NCBI GenBank assembly: GCA_015501585.1
Contig: JADNRY010000076.1
Location: 62,001-126,000, forward strand
From: Rhodocollybia butyracea
Lineage: Eukaryota > Basidiomycota > Agaricomycetes > Agaricales > Omphalotaceae
Direction: 5' to 3'
DNA: 64,000 nucleotides
Under the pieces are notes generated by a model. That model was not told the origin of the DNA. It did not search any database and saw nothing but the letters and a program-made list of their open reading frames with translations. Position 1 is the stretch's first letter, and each line of letters begins with the position of its first letter. A program made the translations under genes and the position numbers. This document shows, piece by piece, positions 47,483-58,765 of the stretch.

Positions 47483-48502
47483 ATGATAGGTTACAAAGTT
47501 GTAGTCCTGGGAGGTAAACAAATCAGCCTGCTCATTTCTCTTGACTCACACACTTGCACAGCCGGGGGTGTAGGGAAATCTGCGCTTACAGGTACTCGGG
47601 TAACCAGTCAAAACCTCTCTATCCTAATCCTTTATTGTATTTCTAGTCCGATTCATCCAGGTAGATATCTCCAAGCTTTCCTTTCCCTTTTCTCACCCTG
47701 TTCCAAGGACATCTTTCTAGAGAACTATGACCCCACAATCGAAGGCAAGTCTCCGCAGTAGCGGTAAGAATGTTTCTAATCCTTCCTCCAGAGGCCTATC
47801 GGCGCACCATTTCTGTTGACGGCGAACTCACTTCTGTGCGTCAGTCTCCCTGTCTCACTTCCTAGTCACCGTCTTTACACCCTCATTTTAGTTGGAAGTC
47901 TTAGACACCGCTGGCGCTGAACAGTTTACTAGTCTAAATGAAGTTTACATCAAAGTACGTAGCGCTGATTCTACAGCTTTTCTAGCGCGTGCTCACGCTT
48001 GCTGTAGGCCGGTAAAGGCTTTGTTCTCGTGTTCAGGTAGGGTTACGTTCTTGGATCAGCGCAAAACGACATCTAATTTATGTACTAGTCTCACTCAAGA
48101 AGCGAGTTTGAAAGAAGTAGACAATCTCCGCAAGCAGATCTATCGTATAAAGGGAGGAGAACAGGTGAGTCGAACTCTTTAACCCTCATATCTTTCTCAA
48201 CTCTTTTCAGGGATCAATACCTATCGTAGTTGTGGGGACCAAGCTGGATCTCATGAACGAACGAGAGGTTCATCGCAATACTATCCAAACTCTCGCCATG
48301 AGATGGAATCTGCCCTTTTACGAAACTTCCTCCAAGAAGAATTGGCACATATGTGGGTTTTCCGTTGTACCTCAGTGATTTATGATCGTTAATTCTCTAT
48401 TCAGCGGAAGTATTCGAGGACCTTGTCCGCCGAATGCGCAAGCGCTACCCTCCAGAACAAGCACCCGCACGAAAACGCAGATCATATTGCACAATCATGT
48501 AG
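47483..48502 (+). CDS. rsr1: Ras-family small GTPase, Rap1/Rsr1-like, prenylated
   Basis: Many short introns. Spliced: MIGYKVVVLG, AGGVGKSALT (P-loop), VRFIQDIFLENYDPTIEEAY (effector region), LEVLDTAGAEQFTSLNEVYI (switch II), KAGKGFVLVFSLTQEASL, VVVGTKLDL (G4), FYETSSKKN (G5), and a basic tail RKRRSYCTIM with CAAX box CTIM. The effector region and DTAGxEQF resemble Rap/Rsr1, which mark polarity sites. G4 reads TKLD rather than the NKxD of Ras proteins, as in Rho GTPases. One intron (after DPTIE) begins GCAAGT. Assignment to RSR1 rather than another Ras-like paralogue is inference. Confidence 0.82.
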
Positions 48503-48802
48503 TTTGCTTTGACTTTTTTTCACGACGTCCACGACAAATTATGCTTTCCATGACCATACTATATTGCACTTGCCTGATTCGTTTAACGTGGAACTTTTAT
48601 TCAGTGGCATACCACGTACTTACGACACCTTATACCCTAGAGTTGGACTTTATCTGCTTTCTGTTGAAGTGTCATTGGTTGCGTCACTTCGCTTCACATG
48701 TAACAATATTCAAGGACTTTATTTATCAGTTTTTAACGTGTTTTATTGCGTCGCGCCTGTACTAGAAAGAATCCGACATTGTTGTGCGAGAGAAAAGCCA
48801 GA
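48503..48802. other. Convergent 3' region of the GTPase and TIM13 genes
   Basis: About 300 bp of AT-rich sequence without a supported gene lies between two stop codons facing each other. Confidence 0.5.
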
Positions 48803-49233
48803 TTAGACGCGCTCGACGACGATGATAGGAGAGGGGTTTAGCTGGTAGGTGCAAAGTCTGATTCTGACCGTTCCTTCGCTAGCCGTGCAACGTATGTCCT
48901 GCTGACGATATTGACTGTCGAGAGTCAAGACCACTGCTTGACAAAATGAATAGAAAGTAAACGCACATGTTTCCATGAACCTATCTAGGCATCTTGTCAG
49001 ACACGTCTGCTCACTTGATGAAAGGGAATCTCCTGGTTTTGTGACGCATGCTTTGAAGCAGCGTTCGTTCATGTTCTGTATTGAGGGTTCATACAAGCAC
49101 GTGGAAATAATGAGCTCTTCACATACGTTCATTAGCTGTTGGGCATTTGCCTGCGACAAAGGTTATTAGGTATGTACTTCGGAGACGCGAGAGCTGACTT
49201 TGCCTGTGCTAATTCAGTTCGAACTTGATCCAT
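48803..49233 (-). CDS. tim13: Small Tim chaperone TIM13
   Basis: This intermembrane-space chaperone partners TIM8 to escort hydrophobic precursors. Spliced: MDQVRTELAQ, ANAQQLMN, NMNERCFKACVTKPGDSLSS, SEQTCLTRCLDRFMET, and a C-terminal helix. Twin CX3C motifs (CFKAC and CLTRC) with 15 residues between them are diagnostic, and VTKPGDSLSSSE is typical of Tim13. The first intron appears to start GCAAAG after CAG (49204 region), a GC-AG intron; the alternative GT donor 5 nt later would break the frame. The last exon, after ETxVLTLDSQYRQQ, extends farther than usual and its end is less certain. Confidence 0.88.
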
Positions 49234-49414
49234 AAGTTTCTCTTTGCGAGAGATGTCTAAAAGGCGTTGTCTTCTAGGCCATACGATCAGGTAGGTTTAA
49301 CATACCCGTAGAGTTCGAAAGCGCATTTTTGAAAAAGTCGGACATTTGGTGAAAGAGAATAAAATATTTAAGCGCTCGGATGTGATAGACGCCTAGACTT
49401 TCTCTTGACTTTAT

Positions 49415-51448
49415 ATGGGTGCCGGAAGCTCAAAAAGCCCAAACGAAACCCAGAATAGTGTTATCGACTACTATGATCTGTTAGAACGTAAAACTGTCCC
49501 TGTTTTTCTCTACTGCCCGATCCCTCATACCATTTCTCAAATAGTAGATGAAACAGCAACAGCGGACGATATCAAGGTGTGTCCTGTTCATGGTTCACTG
49601 ATTTATCTCAAAATCGATTCCATTATAGCGTTCATTCCGGAGACTTGCTTTGATCCATCATCCAGACAAAAATAAAGACGATGTAGAAGGGGCCACACAG
49701 CGCTTCGCAGAGCTGCAGCAAGCCTACGAGGTATCATAATCGAAATTCAAATAGTACTAACACCCATTGTCGCGTTAGGTTCTCAGTGACGAACAAGTAA
49801 GTTGTTGTAAAACGGCCTCCTCATCAGGCCTATAATATGTTCAAGTAGGAAAGAGCTTGGTATGACTCTCACAAAGCGTCGTTAGCTCCAGAGCCAGACG
49901 ACGAGACCGTTTATGAGGACATACGCAAGGGAGCGCCACCTTCTCGTGCTAAAGGCAGAGGTTTATCTGTTCGCCAAATCTCTCGTTTTTTTGACGCTAA
50001 GTTATGGAAAGACTTTGGTGACGAAGGCGACGTGCGTCTCAATTACATTCAATTAATCTTCTTTCCGTTCATCTTGTATTACTAGGGATTTTATGCCGTT
50101 TATCGTAGTCTTTTTACGAGATTGGAAGAAGAGGAGAAACTTGCTTCAGGTGGTAGAGGGATCAGCTTACCATCATTCGGTTACTCAAGTTGGCCTTGGG
50201 CTCCTCGAACGAAAGGAGAGGAGGCTACTGCCGCTCGGACGTTCTATAACGCTTGGACCAATTTCGCAACTGCTAAAGAGTTCGAATGGTCAGATGCTTG
50301 GAATATTGCAGAAGCCCCCGACAGACGGGTCCGCAGGTATGCCTACTACAAACCTACATCGCAGGTTCTGATTTTCAACCAGACTTATGGAAAAGGACAA
50401 CAAAAAAGCGAGGGATGACGCACGACGAGATTTTAATGATACTGTCAGAGTAAGTCAATGACCTTGGTCCATTACTTGACCCTCATATTTCAACCAGTCA
50501 TTGGCAAAGTTTTTGAGAAAGCGCGATCCTCGATACAAGGCTCACATTGCACGGCAGGCAGAGACCGCACAAATACACGCATCTGGTTCGTCTACTCCCA
50601 ACACCAAGAAGCGCACTACTGCTCTAGATGTCACTTATGTCGAACAAGACTGGCAAAAAGTCGACAATCGGTCCGGCCATGACGACTTGGAATGGGCAGT
50701 TGCGGAGGGTGAAGACACGGAAGAATGGGAATGCGTTGCATGCAACAAGTCGTTCAGAAGTGAACCCGCGTGGGATAGTCACGAACGCAGCAAGAAACAT
50801 ATGAAGGAAGTGGAAAGACTTCGTCAGGAGATGCTTGCAGAAGGAGAGATCCTGGGTTTAGATGAGGAACCAGAGCACGATGAGGAGGTCTTCACAGATG
50901 AAGACGAAATTGTTCCGTCCGATGCTCAGGCTCTACCAGAGGAAATTCCTCTTCCATCATCTTCCACCTCATCGACACCAGAAATCATGCCCGAAGATGA
51001 CAAGGAAGACCTTCCTCACTTGAAGAAAGAGAAGGGTTGGAACAAAGTTGATGCCTCCAAAGAGCCGCTGACAAAGACAGAAAAAAAGAAGATCCATAAT
51101 CTAAGGCCTTCTGGAGTGGTCGATTTGGATGGTCTCGATAATGACACTGATGGTCCCGAGTCGAGGGCTGAGTCACAAACGCCAGAGATCAGGAAGCGCG
51201 ACCTGCGACGAGCACGTCAAGCTAAGAAAGCAGAAGCCAGTAAGGCAGCAATAAGCACGGTAAGTGTATATCGTTGATTTGACCTTGAGTGAAGTCTTAG
51301 CTATGCTCTTTAGATACAATGCAATTGGCCCGGCTGCGGGCAGACTTTCGACAACAAGACCAAACTTTTCACTCATGTAAATGAAGAAGGGCATGCCATA
51401 CAGAGTAATAATTCCAAGAAGAGCAAACGAGTGAAAGGTAAACGATAG
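49415..51448 (+). CDS. jjj1: J-domain protein JJJ1 (DNAJC21-like), 60S maturation factor
   Basis: The start [13 protein letters not shown] is followed by a J domain: [28 protein letters not shown] with the catalytic HPD, and [20 protein letters not shown]. Next is the JJJ1-specific part: [33 protein letters not shown] and [18 protein letters not shown]. Two C2H2 zinc fingers are present: [20 protein letters not shown] near residue 360 and, in the last exon, [20 protein letters not shown]. In yeast it stimulates Ssa ATPase and works with Rei1 in recycling Arx1 from pre-60S particles. An acidic linker joins the fingers. Start codon 181 bp from the divergent TIM13. Confidence 0.93.
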
Positions 51449-51662
51449 TCAAAAATATGTACATATGCCATACATTGTGACTATCAAGATGGTGTACATA
51501 TACAATACATAGGTAGTACAGACTGTCACAAGCAAAAAAGCATATACGGTAATAATAATAATAACAGCGAGAGCAGGATAACAACAGATAGCTAAGGGTA
51601 TTGCAGTTCGTGATTTGGCAATGGTAATAGCAGTAACTTATAGCAGGAAACCTGTAGTAAAG
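51449..51662. other. Convergent 3' region after JJJ1
   Basis: An AT-rich spacer with an imperfect trinucleotide run (TAATAATAATAATAACAG near 51550). No gene. Confidence 0.5.
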
Positions 51663-54017
51663 TTATGAGGTATGAGCGATTAGTAGCTTTGCCTTCAAAC
51701 GGAAATATTCCCGATAGTCCCGTAACTCTTGCTCAGCTTGGCCGAAAGCCTCGACAGCCGCATCGCGTTCCAGCATAATAGCGTTCTTTTCTTGCTGGCT
51801 AAGATCCAATGCTTTCTCCGCTTGGTTAACGGCTTCGGCTGCTGCATCACGGCTCGAGACTACAATCGCATTTTCCTTTAGAGCAAATTCCAATTTTTTC
51901 AAAGCAGTGTCACGGTCAAGAATAGCGTTCTCTAGCTTAACTCGTAAAGTTTCCAATTCCAAAGATTTTTGGTGCGAGTCTGATTCCACCTTCGCCTCGA
52001 GTTCTTTGATTTTTAGGGTTGATTCTTGCTCTCGTGCTGAGGATCCAGTCAAGTTAGTAGTGTCTAAGTATTAACAAGAATGGTATACACACTAATAAAT
52101 GACCACTGAACATTTTCCTTGTTGCCTACGTTGCTTTTCGCCGGCGGTTCTCCGATCCCAGTTGAAGCATCCTGGGTTTCGGGATTTGAGCGTGGATAGG
52201 CAAAACATACTTCTAGATGAGCAGTATCATCCGTCGTAAAGATTGGTAGCTCAGATGATTGGTTGCTGTTAGTTGTCAGAGGAGAAACGCTCTGGCTAGA
52301 TATGCAGGCAGGTTTGATGTTCGTACTTTCCGATACCGCAACGACTGTACTACTTGGTACAGCGATAGCAGGCTCCGGATCCTCATGATTGGGTTCTGAA
52401 AAGACTGTGGCTTGGGTGCTAACTGCGGTCAACAGCCGGGACAGAGATAGTGGCAAAGCACCGTCATCTTTCTCGTTTCCTAGCTCACGGCTCTGTGGAT
52501 TGAGTAGAATCTCCAGATTCGGTCTAACTCGAAGAGTGTGACTCATCAAGGGCGATGTTTCGATGGCGTTGCTATTCTCGGTTTCATGAACAGAAACAAG
52601 GGAGACTAGGGAGTGATTATCTTCAACAGCATATAATAGAATGTAACAATAGCGCTTACAATCCTGTGGCCCAGCAGGGGCGTGAACTCCATCATAGCCA
52701 AGATGCTCTGGCTTCGACGTATCGTTGATGTTCATTGTCGGGAGAGCGAGAGATGAAGGTATTGGAATAGAGGGCGATTCAACTTTCTGGTCTGGTGTCG
52801 ATGAAGTTCTACCAAGTTTCTCATTGACTTCTGCCCTCCTTCTTAGTTTTGGGGGAGGCCTGGAGATGCGAACAGATTCGGCATTGTGAAGACCTAAAAA
52901 TTGTTAATTTCATTGAAGACTACAGTGCAGACCCGAACCTTGTTTTGCCACTTTTGTAGGAGGACCCATCTCACTATCTGAAAACTCATCACTCTGCGTA
53001 TGTTTTGCTCGTTTTCTTGAGCGGACATCAGCAGAGATAGAGCCAACGGAGGCGGATCCAGAGCCTCGTGGAGAAACATAACGTTCAAAGATACTCTTAT
53101 CCCAATGGTTTAGACATGAAGGTGGTTTCGTCCTTGACCTTCCGTACCAATTATGGATACCAGTGATTTTATACGGCCATAAAGGACCACTTTTCCCAAT
53201 TGCCGGGATTAAGCTACCAGGTTGACCGGCAGAAGGATTGACGTGGTAGATATAGTCGAAGAACAATCCAGAATACGGTGGCCTCTCATTTAGAGAAATT
53301 CTGGCTATTTTTATTTTTCCTGATGATAAGGTCAGTAAGCAGGTGTAGCATCGTTATTCAAGCGCACTTTGTACATACTAGAGATGGAGTCTGGAAAAAT
53401 CCAAGCAGCAACACTGGTGGCGAAAAGTTGCCCATTCTTCCTTCTTTTCACGTTGTCAAACAAAGTCTGATCAACAAGATTTTCAGAGTGCGGCCCAGTT
53501 GAAAAAGTCAAGACCAAGATGCAAATGCTCTTGAAATATTAATAAGTATTTACTGGTAATGATTTAATGAAACAAGTCGCTTTACCTTCGGTTTCTTCAT
53601 TGTGCTGCTCTCGCCATCTTCACCCCATACTTTGGCTCTTATTTCGACTACACAACCATAGGAGGGCTCTCCCATGTCCGAGCTGTTTTCCTCCTCCTCC
53701 AGACTATGAGCAAGTTCTACACTGAGCAGTTTTGGCTCGTTACCTTGATACATCATGAGAAGTGGTATGAGAACTCACTAATCTCCTACCTCCAGATTTC
53801 CACCACGAAATTCAATCTCAGTGAACCGATCCCAAGAATGTGTATCGTATATCTTGTAGATATGTTGATTCGGTCCATTATCTTCCAAAGAACTTTCTGA
53901 AGCGACTTCTTCAGTTTTAGCACTGATAAGTCGGGGAGTCCGAGCAGGCGTCCTTATGGTGCGTCCTGAGCGAGACCTTGAAGACAAAGATTCGATGGGC
54001 GACCTTGTCAATGACAT
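51663..54017 (-). CDS. Unrecognised multi-exon protein with C-terminal coiled coil
   Basis: The start at 54017 (MSLTRSPIESLSSRSRSGR) leads through HIYKIYDTHSWDRFTEIEF, then exon segments PKLLSVELAHSLEEEENSSD and GCVVEIRAKVWGEDGESS. A conserved-looking block follows: MYKVRLNNDATPAY, ERPPYSGLFFDYIYHVNPSA, YKITGIHNWYGRSR and CLNHWDKSIFERYVSP. A basic Ser-rich linker (RSRKRAKHTQSDEFSD), a low-complexity Ser/Thr region and a C-terminal coiled coil with Ala/Glu heptads (SRDAAAEAVNQAEKALDLSQ) complete it. The basic clusters suggest a nuclear protein. No named family is recognised; exon borders in the middle are approximate. Divergent from ADA2. Confidence 0.65.
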
Positions 54018-54168
54018 GAGAGAAACATGAAACAAAGATGGATCAAAGTTAAATATACTTTAGTACAGTACTGTGTTGTAAAGTCATCGGGCGCTTGTGA
54101 CCTAGTTTGCACCACCACATGGTGGCTTCAATTTCCGAGTCCATCACACTTGGTTGCGCATTCAGTAA

Positions 54169-56477
54169 TGACCGTAACACAGCGCAAAGCTCAAGGAAGT
54201 CACGATGATATAGCTCGTATGCCCAAGCTTTTCCAGTCACCTCTTTTTTATCCTCATTTCTTTTTAAGTTCACGAACCAGGCGCAGAGTATCACTGCGAC
54301 TCTTGTTCAAGTGATCTCACACACACAATTCGTATAAAATGCGCGGATCCAGTCTGCGAAGCAGGAGACGGTGTAGACTTGTGCCCAAGTTGTTTTTGTG
54401 CAGGCAAGGAATTCTCAAATCACAAGCGTGGTCATCCATACCGGGTTATCGTAAGCTTAATCGCAGGATTTTCGGTCAAGATATTCACCAAGTCATCCAG
54501 GAAATCAGCTCTCATCCTATTTTCTCGGAAGATTGGGGCGCGGACGAGTAAGTACTGACCATCTCTCATTTGCCGTCCAACTCATAGTCTCTGGAGAGAG
54601 CTTCTTTTGGTGAAAGGAATTGCCACCCATGGCTTTGGAAACTGGAAGAAGATTGCCGAAACTGTACGGACACATACAAAGGAAGATTGTGCCACACACT
54701 ACAACGAAGTATACATTAAGTCCATGGGCTGGCCGCTGCCGGTGAGCCTTGTCTTTGTTGTTCAAGCTACTGTCCTCATATCCTCTAGCCAATGGATCAA
54801 ACCTTCAACATAAGCCCCGCAGAATTCCAGGACAGGAAGCGACGGCGTATCACAGAAATGAATGCTGCCCCGCTTCCTCCCTTGAAACCTAGCCCAGTTT
54901 CTCTTCCTGGAATACACGAAATCACAGGTTTCTTCCCTGGTCGTCTGGAATTCGAGCATGAGATTGATCATGATGCGGAGGACCTTGTCAAAGATTTAGA
55001 ATTTGGTGTGGTCATGCAATACGGCGGTGAAGAGATTCCTGAAGATGAAAATGATCTGGACGTGAAAGCTCGCCTTCGATGGGAGGACGAAAAGAAGAAT
55101 AGCGGGACATCTGCAAAGAAAGCTGTATTCGCTGGGAAAGGCAAAAGTATCAATTTCACGAACAGTATCGCTAATGGCCACCATTCATCACCTCCAATGA
55201 TACCGAAAGAAACTCCTGTCTCCGTCTCTACCAACGAGGAAGGAAACGAAGAGGATGTGGAAGAGATAACCCAGCCACCACCCATCGAAACAGATGATTC
55301 TGTTGCGTTCAAGTGTACATTGTTGGAGATGTACTTTCAGCGTGTCGAGAAGCGACTAGAAGCCAAGTCTATCATATACGATCGTGGACTACTGGAGTAT
55401 AAAAAGGTATGGAACAGCTGGCAGTCTCGCGATCGACTGACCGTAATGTGTGGCAGATCCAAGCTCTAGAAAAGAAACGCCCCCGCGAAGAAAGGGAAAT
55501 TATAAATCGTTTTCGACCATTTTCTCGGCTGGGAACTGCTGCGGACTATGAGGCTTTCACTGCGGACATTCTCTGTATAAATTTCTTTTTTGGATCTGAG
55601 CCTTTATGCTCAACATCTTTGTAGACGAAGCGCTCCTTCGAAAACGAATCAAAGAACTTCAGGATTGGCGACGTCTGGGCTTACAAACTGCCGGTGATAT
55701 TGAGCGATACGATACTGACTTGGGCAGACGGGTAAACAAGCAGTTTCTGACGCGCTTCTGTCCGCTCACTCTTTTCTCAGTCCCAGATTAAAGCCAGCAA
55801 TCGAGAATTTTTCTCACATCAGAAATCTGGTCGCCAATCTTCTGGTCCTGACCAGCGAAGATCCAGTTTGGCTTCGTATACTGGCGATGATAGCAGAAAG
55901 AGTCATGACAGAGAAAACACTCCACTGACCGGAAGTTCAACTGCAATTGTACGCCGAGCCCGTAAGTTGCGCTCGTGCCTTTTATTTTCTGACTGTAATT
56001 CATTCGTTTACCTCGTACGACAGCACCTCTCAACCTGGCCAACAGTCCATCATTGCACTTGCTTACTCCTGGAGAACAGACGCTATGTTCTCAACTCCGA
56101 ATCCTTCCCAAGCCTTATCTTGTGATCAAAGAAACATTGGTTAGAGAGTACGCGCGTCGGGGTGGCAAGCTTCGTCGACGAGAAGCGCGCGATCTTGTAA
56201 AGGTTGATGTGAACAAAACTAGTCGCGTGTGGGACTTTCTCGTTCAAGCTGGGTTCCTCAAGATAACGCCCGATGTTGATACATCAACGTCGGCACCCTC
56301 CACTAGGTAAGTGTTTCCGCCCTATGATACGAGAGTAATCCCTGACGCATCTCCTCAAGTGCAAATCCTGCGGCAACAAGTGCGTCTCCTGTGAAAGATA
56401 CCACTGCACGTCCTGTATCAATATCAGCTACTTCAACGCCAGTGCTTCCAAGCGCTACTTGGAATTCACCGTCCTAA
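54169..56477 (+). CDS. ada2: SAGA/ADA transcriptional adaptor ADA2
   Basis: Domains in order: a ZZ zinc finger (YHCDSCSSDLTHTIRIKC, VDLCPSCFCAGKEFSNHKRG); a SANT/Myb-like domain (DEELLLVKGIATHGFGNWKK, ETVRTHTKEDCATHYNEVY); a middle region (RLEFEHEIDHDAEDLVKDLE); a helical region before RPREEREIINRFRPFSRLG; and a C-terminal SWIRM domain (LLTPGEQTLCSQLRILPKPY, REARDLVKVDVNKTSRVWDF). ADA2 binds and stimulates the Gcn5 acetyltransferase. The start MTVTQRKAQGSHDDIA is joined by an intron (GTATGCCC to TTTTAAG) to LHEPGAEYHCDSC; this first exon is the least certain part. It ends SATWNSPS. Confidence 0.93.
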
Positions 56478-56571
56478 CATGCACTTGTAAAATCTAGATC
56501 TCTGAGACGAAGATAATAGTATATCCAGATACCAACAATAATAGAATGTACAGAACATTGTCTAGCCCATT

Positions 56572-57870
56572 AATTGAGAGACATCTTCAGGAGGGTACTT
56601 AGTCTGCGAAAATGTGAGCAACCTATAACATGTGCGAATGAGTATGTGGGAGCGGTACAGAAACGTAAAGGCTTGCAAGCGAACCTCTTTAGACTCTGAA
56701 TGTATTTACGACTAACTTCGTCGTTTAACACATGGGCGACCTGATCTGAGGAGATTTTCTCTCTCGCCGAACGCTCGTGTATACTGAAATGCGACAGTCA
56801 GTTACGGGGGATAGCTACAATATACATACATACCCAACCATAGTCACTCCGATCGGCCAAGGTGCATTCCCAATAGAAAGCCGAAGGTAAGAGTCGTTGG
56901 CTTTTTGATACTGACGTTTCTGCATATAGTGCACAATCTCTGCCATGCGAGCCAGCATGTCAGGAGGTAAAGACTGGAAAATGTTTAGATGATAAAGAGC
57001 TGAGTCGAATAGATACATACGCGCGAGCGAAGGGTCTTAAACAGTGGCTTAAGATAGTCGGCTGACTGAACTTGAGTAGCCGCTGCGAGCTTTCCCTGAG
57101 TTGTACGTTTAACATGTTCTAAGGCGAATTAGTTGAGTGAAACTGATCAAAGAAGAAATACTGACCTGGTCGCTCATCCATGGCTTCTCCCCATTCACTG
57201 AGCACGCGTTTAAGAGCGTAGTAAATGATAGGATATAACTTGTCAGGATCGGTCTTGACAAGACTCAGATCTAGAACACCTTCGCCCGCCAACTCGGATT
57301 CGCCCTTCTTTTTTCCTTTGCTATTCTTGCTTTTCAGCTCCCGTTCAACACTCTCAACATCCTCCAAAGCTTTTTTGAAGTCATTCTGGCCAGCTTGTCT
57401 GTCATGGCCCTTCTCTTCAATCAACTCCAGAGCACGTAGTCGCAGTCTGCGGTCCTTGTCTGACTCTGCAAATAGCCTAATAGGCTGTCCCTTTGAGCGT
57501 AGACGACGAACTGTTTCTTCATTGGAAATGTTAAATGATGATTCTGGGACAGGAGATTCCCCTTGACGTATTTCAGGTACAGGAGAGTCGGAAGCCGGTC
57601 TTGAAGAGGCCTGCTCTCCAGTCAAGAGTTAGCACAGTATATTGGCTGGCGCAACTGGTGGTCACATACTTTTTTCTCCTCTTTGGCAATCTTGGCTTGT
57701 TCTTTCCGCTCTTTATCCACCGCCTCCCTCTCTGCTTTTTCCTGCTCTTCCTTTTCTGCGCGTAATCGTTCTATCTCTCCTCTCCGCATATATTTTGTCG
57801 GCCTCTGATCGGGCTGGACATCGGAGATAGCTTTGCGCTTAGCAGCGACTTCAGCAAGAAGGCCGTGCAT
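56572..57870 (-). CDS. prp18: Pre-mRNA-splicing factor PRP18
   Basis: A second-step splicing factor acting with Slu7 and U5. The N-terminus [16 protein letters not shown] is followed by a charged coiled-coil ([18 protein letters not shown]), then the PRP4-like motif [20 protein letters not shown] and [20 protein letters not shown]. The C-terminal PRP18 domain has [38 protein letters not shown], then the conserved loop [19 protein letters not shown], and ends [16 protein letters not shown]. At least four short introns. The start is 86 bp from the divergent COX12 start. Confidence 0.94.
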
Positions 57871-57956
57871 GAAAGTTGAGGGGAACTTGATATCGATTAC
57901 ATAAGCACGTTTCCTTCCCGTAATACACCGACCTTCCTCTAAATTTCATCTACGCA

Positions 57957-58491
57957 ATGGCCGACACTGAAAAGGACCTCGCCAGGTAAGCTTCTCAGAA
58001 TCTACGAAATTATTTCTCAAAGGCTTTACAGCCAATATGTGCTGAAAACAGTGCCATTTGACGGTAAGCAACCATACCCATATTCCAAATACTTTAGCTC
58101 AAACATAACACATTATTTTTATTAGCCCGTTTCCCTAACCAGAACCAAACTAGAAACTGGTATTGAAGACTATTTTTCGTCCTTGTTCAGTCGATTTTTG
58201 ACCTCGGTGATCCAAAGCTTCCAGAACTATACCGACTACTTCAAGTGTATCAAGGCCAAGGGCGAGGATTACTCTCCATGCAAACAATTCTTCCGGGCAT
58301 ATCACTCTCTCTGTCCTAGTGCGTATCTACTTTTTCATGTCTATGCATGTTCTGAAACTACTGTTCAGATGAATGGGTAAGAAAACGGTCGAATTGTGCG
58401 TTCTCGACATGCGTTGAACCCTTTTACATAGCTCTCAAAATGGGACGAGCAACGCGAGAACGGTACTTTCCCTGCCAGTCTGGACCCTTGA
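57957..58491 (+). CDS. cox12: Cytochrome c oxidase subunit VIb (COX12)
   Basis: Six small coding exons. Spliced: MADTEKDLAS, YVLKTVPFDARFPNQNQT, RNCFQNYTDYFKCIKAKG, EDYSPCKQFFRAYHSLC, PNEW, LSKWDEQRENGTFPASLDP. The CX9C (CFQNYTDYFKC) and CX10C (CKQFFRAYHSLC) pairs are those of this intermembrane-space subunit, which sits at the dimer interface of complex IV near the cytochrome c site. The acceptor after RNC was set at CAAAG before CTTCCAG to keep the CX9C frame. An exon of only 8 nt (ATGAATGG, about 58370-58377) encodes the NEW triplet. Stop TGA 58489-58491. Confidence 0.93.
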
Positions 58492-58765
58492 AGGTTTCTG
58501 TACATATGATGCTCGAGAAACAGGTGGCTGTAACACTCTTAGATAAATTCTCGCAAGTGACACGAGGAATACATTGCAATTTTGTTATCTTCTATTCTCA
58601 TGCATTCAGCAATCGATTTCTTGAACAGTCTAACATTTGCTTTGATCACCGCAGTCAAACAACGTCCGGCAATCGTCCCCGTGACGGCGTCGAGCTAAGC
58701 TCCGACGCATTTGTCGCCTCATGCCAACCGCAACTTGAACCTCAACCACCACGTTCCCTCTAGAA

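Noticed and set aside
57225..57566. 113-codon Ser/Arg/Phe-rich plus-strand frame
   Set aside because: It is antisense to the charged PRP18 helix region, whose codon bias produces it.
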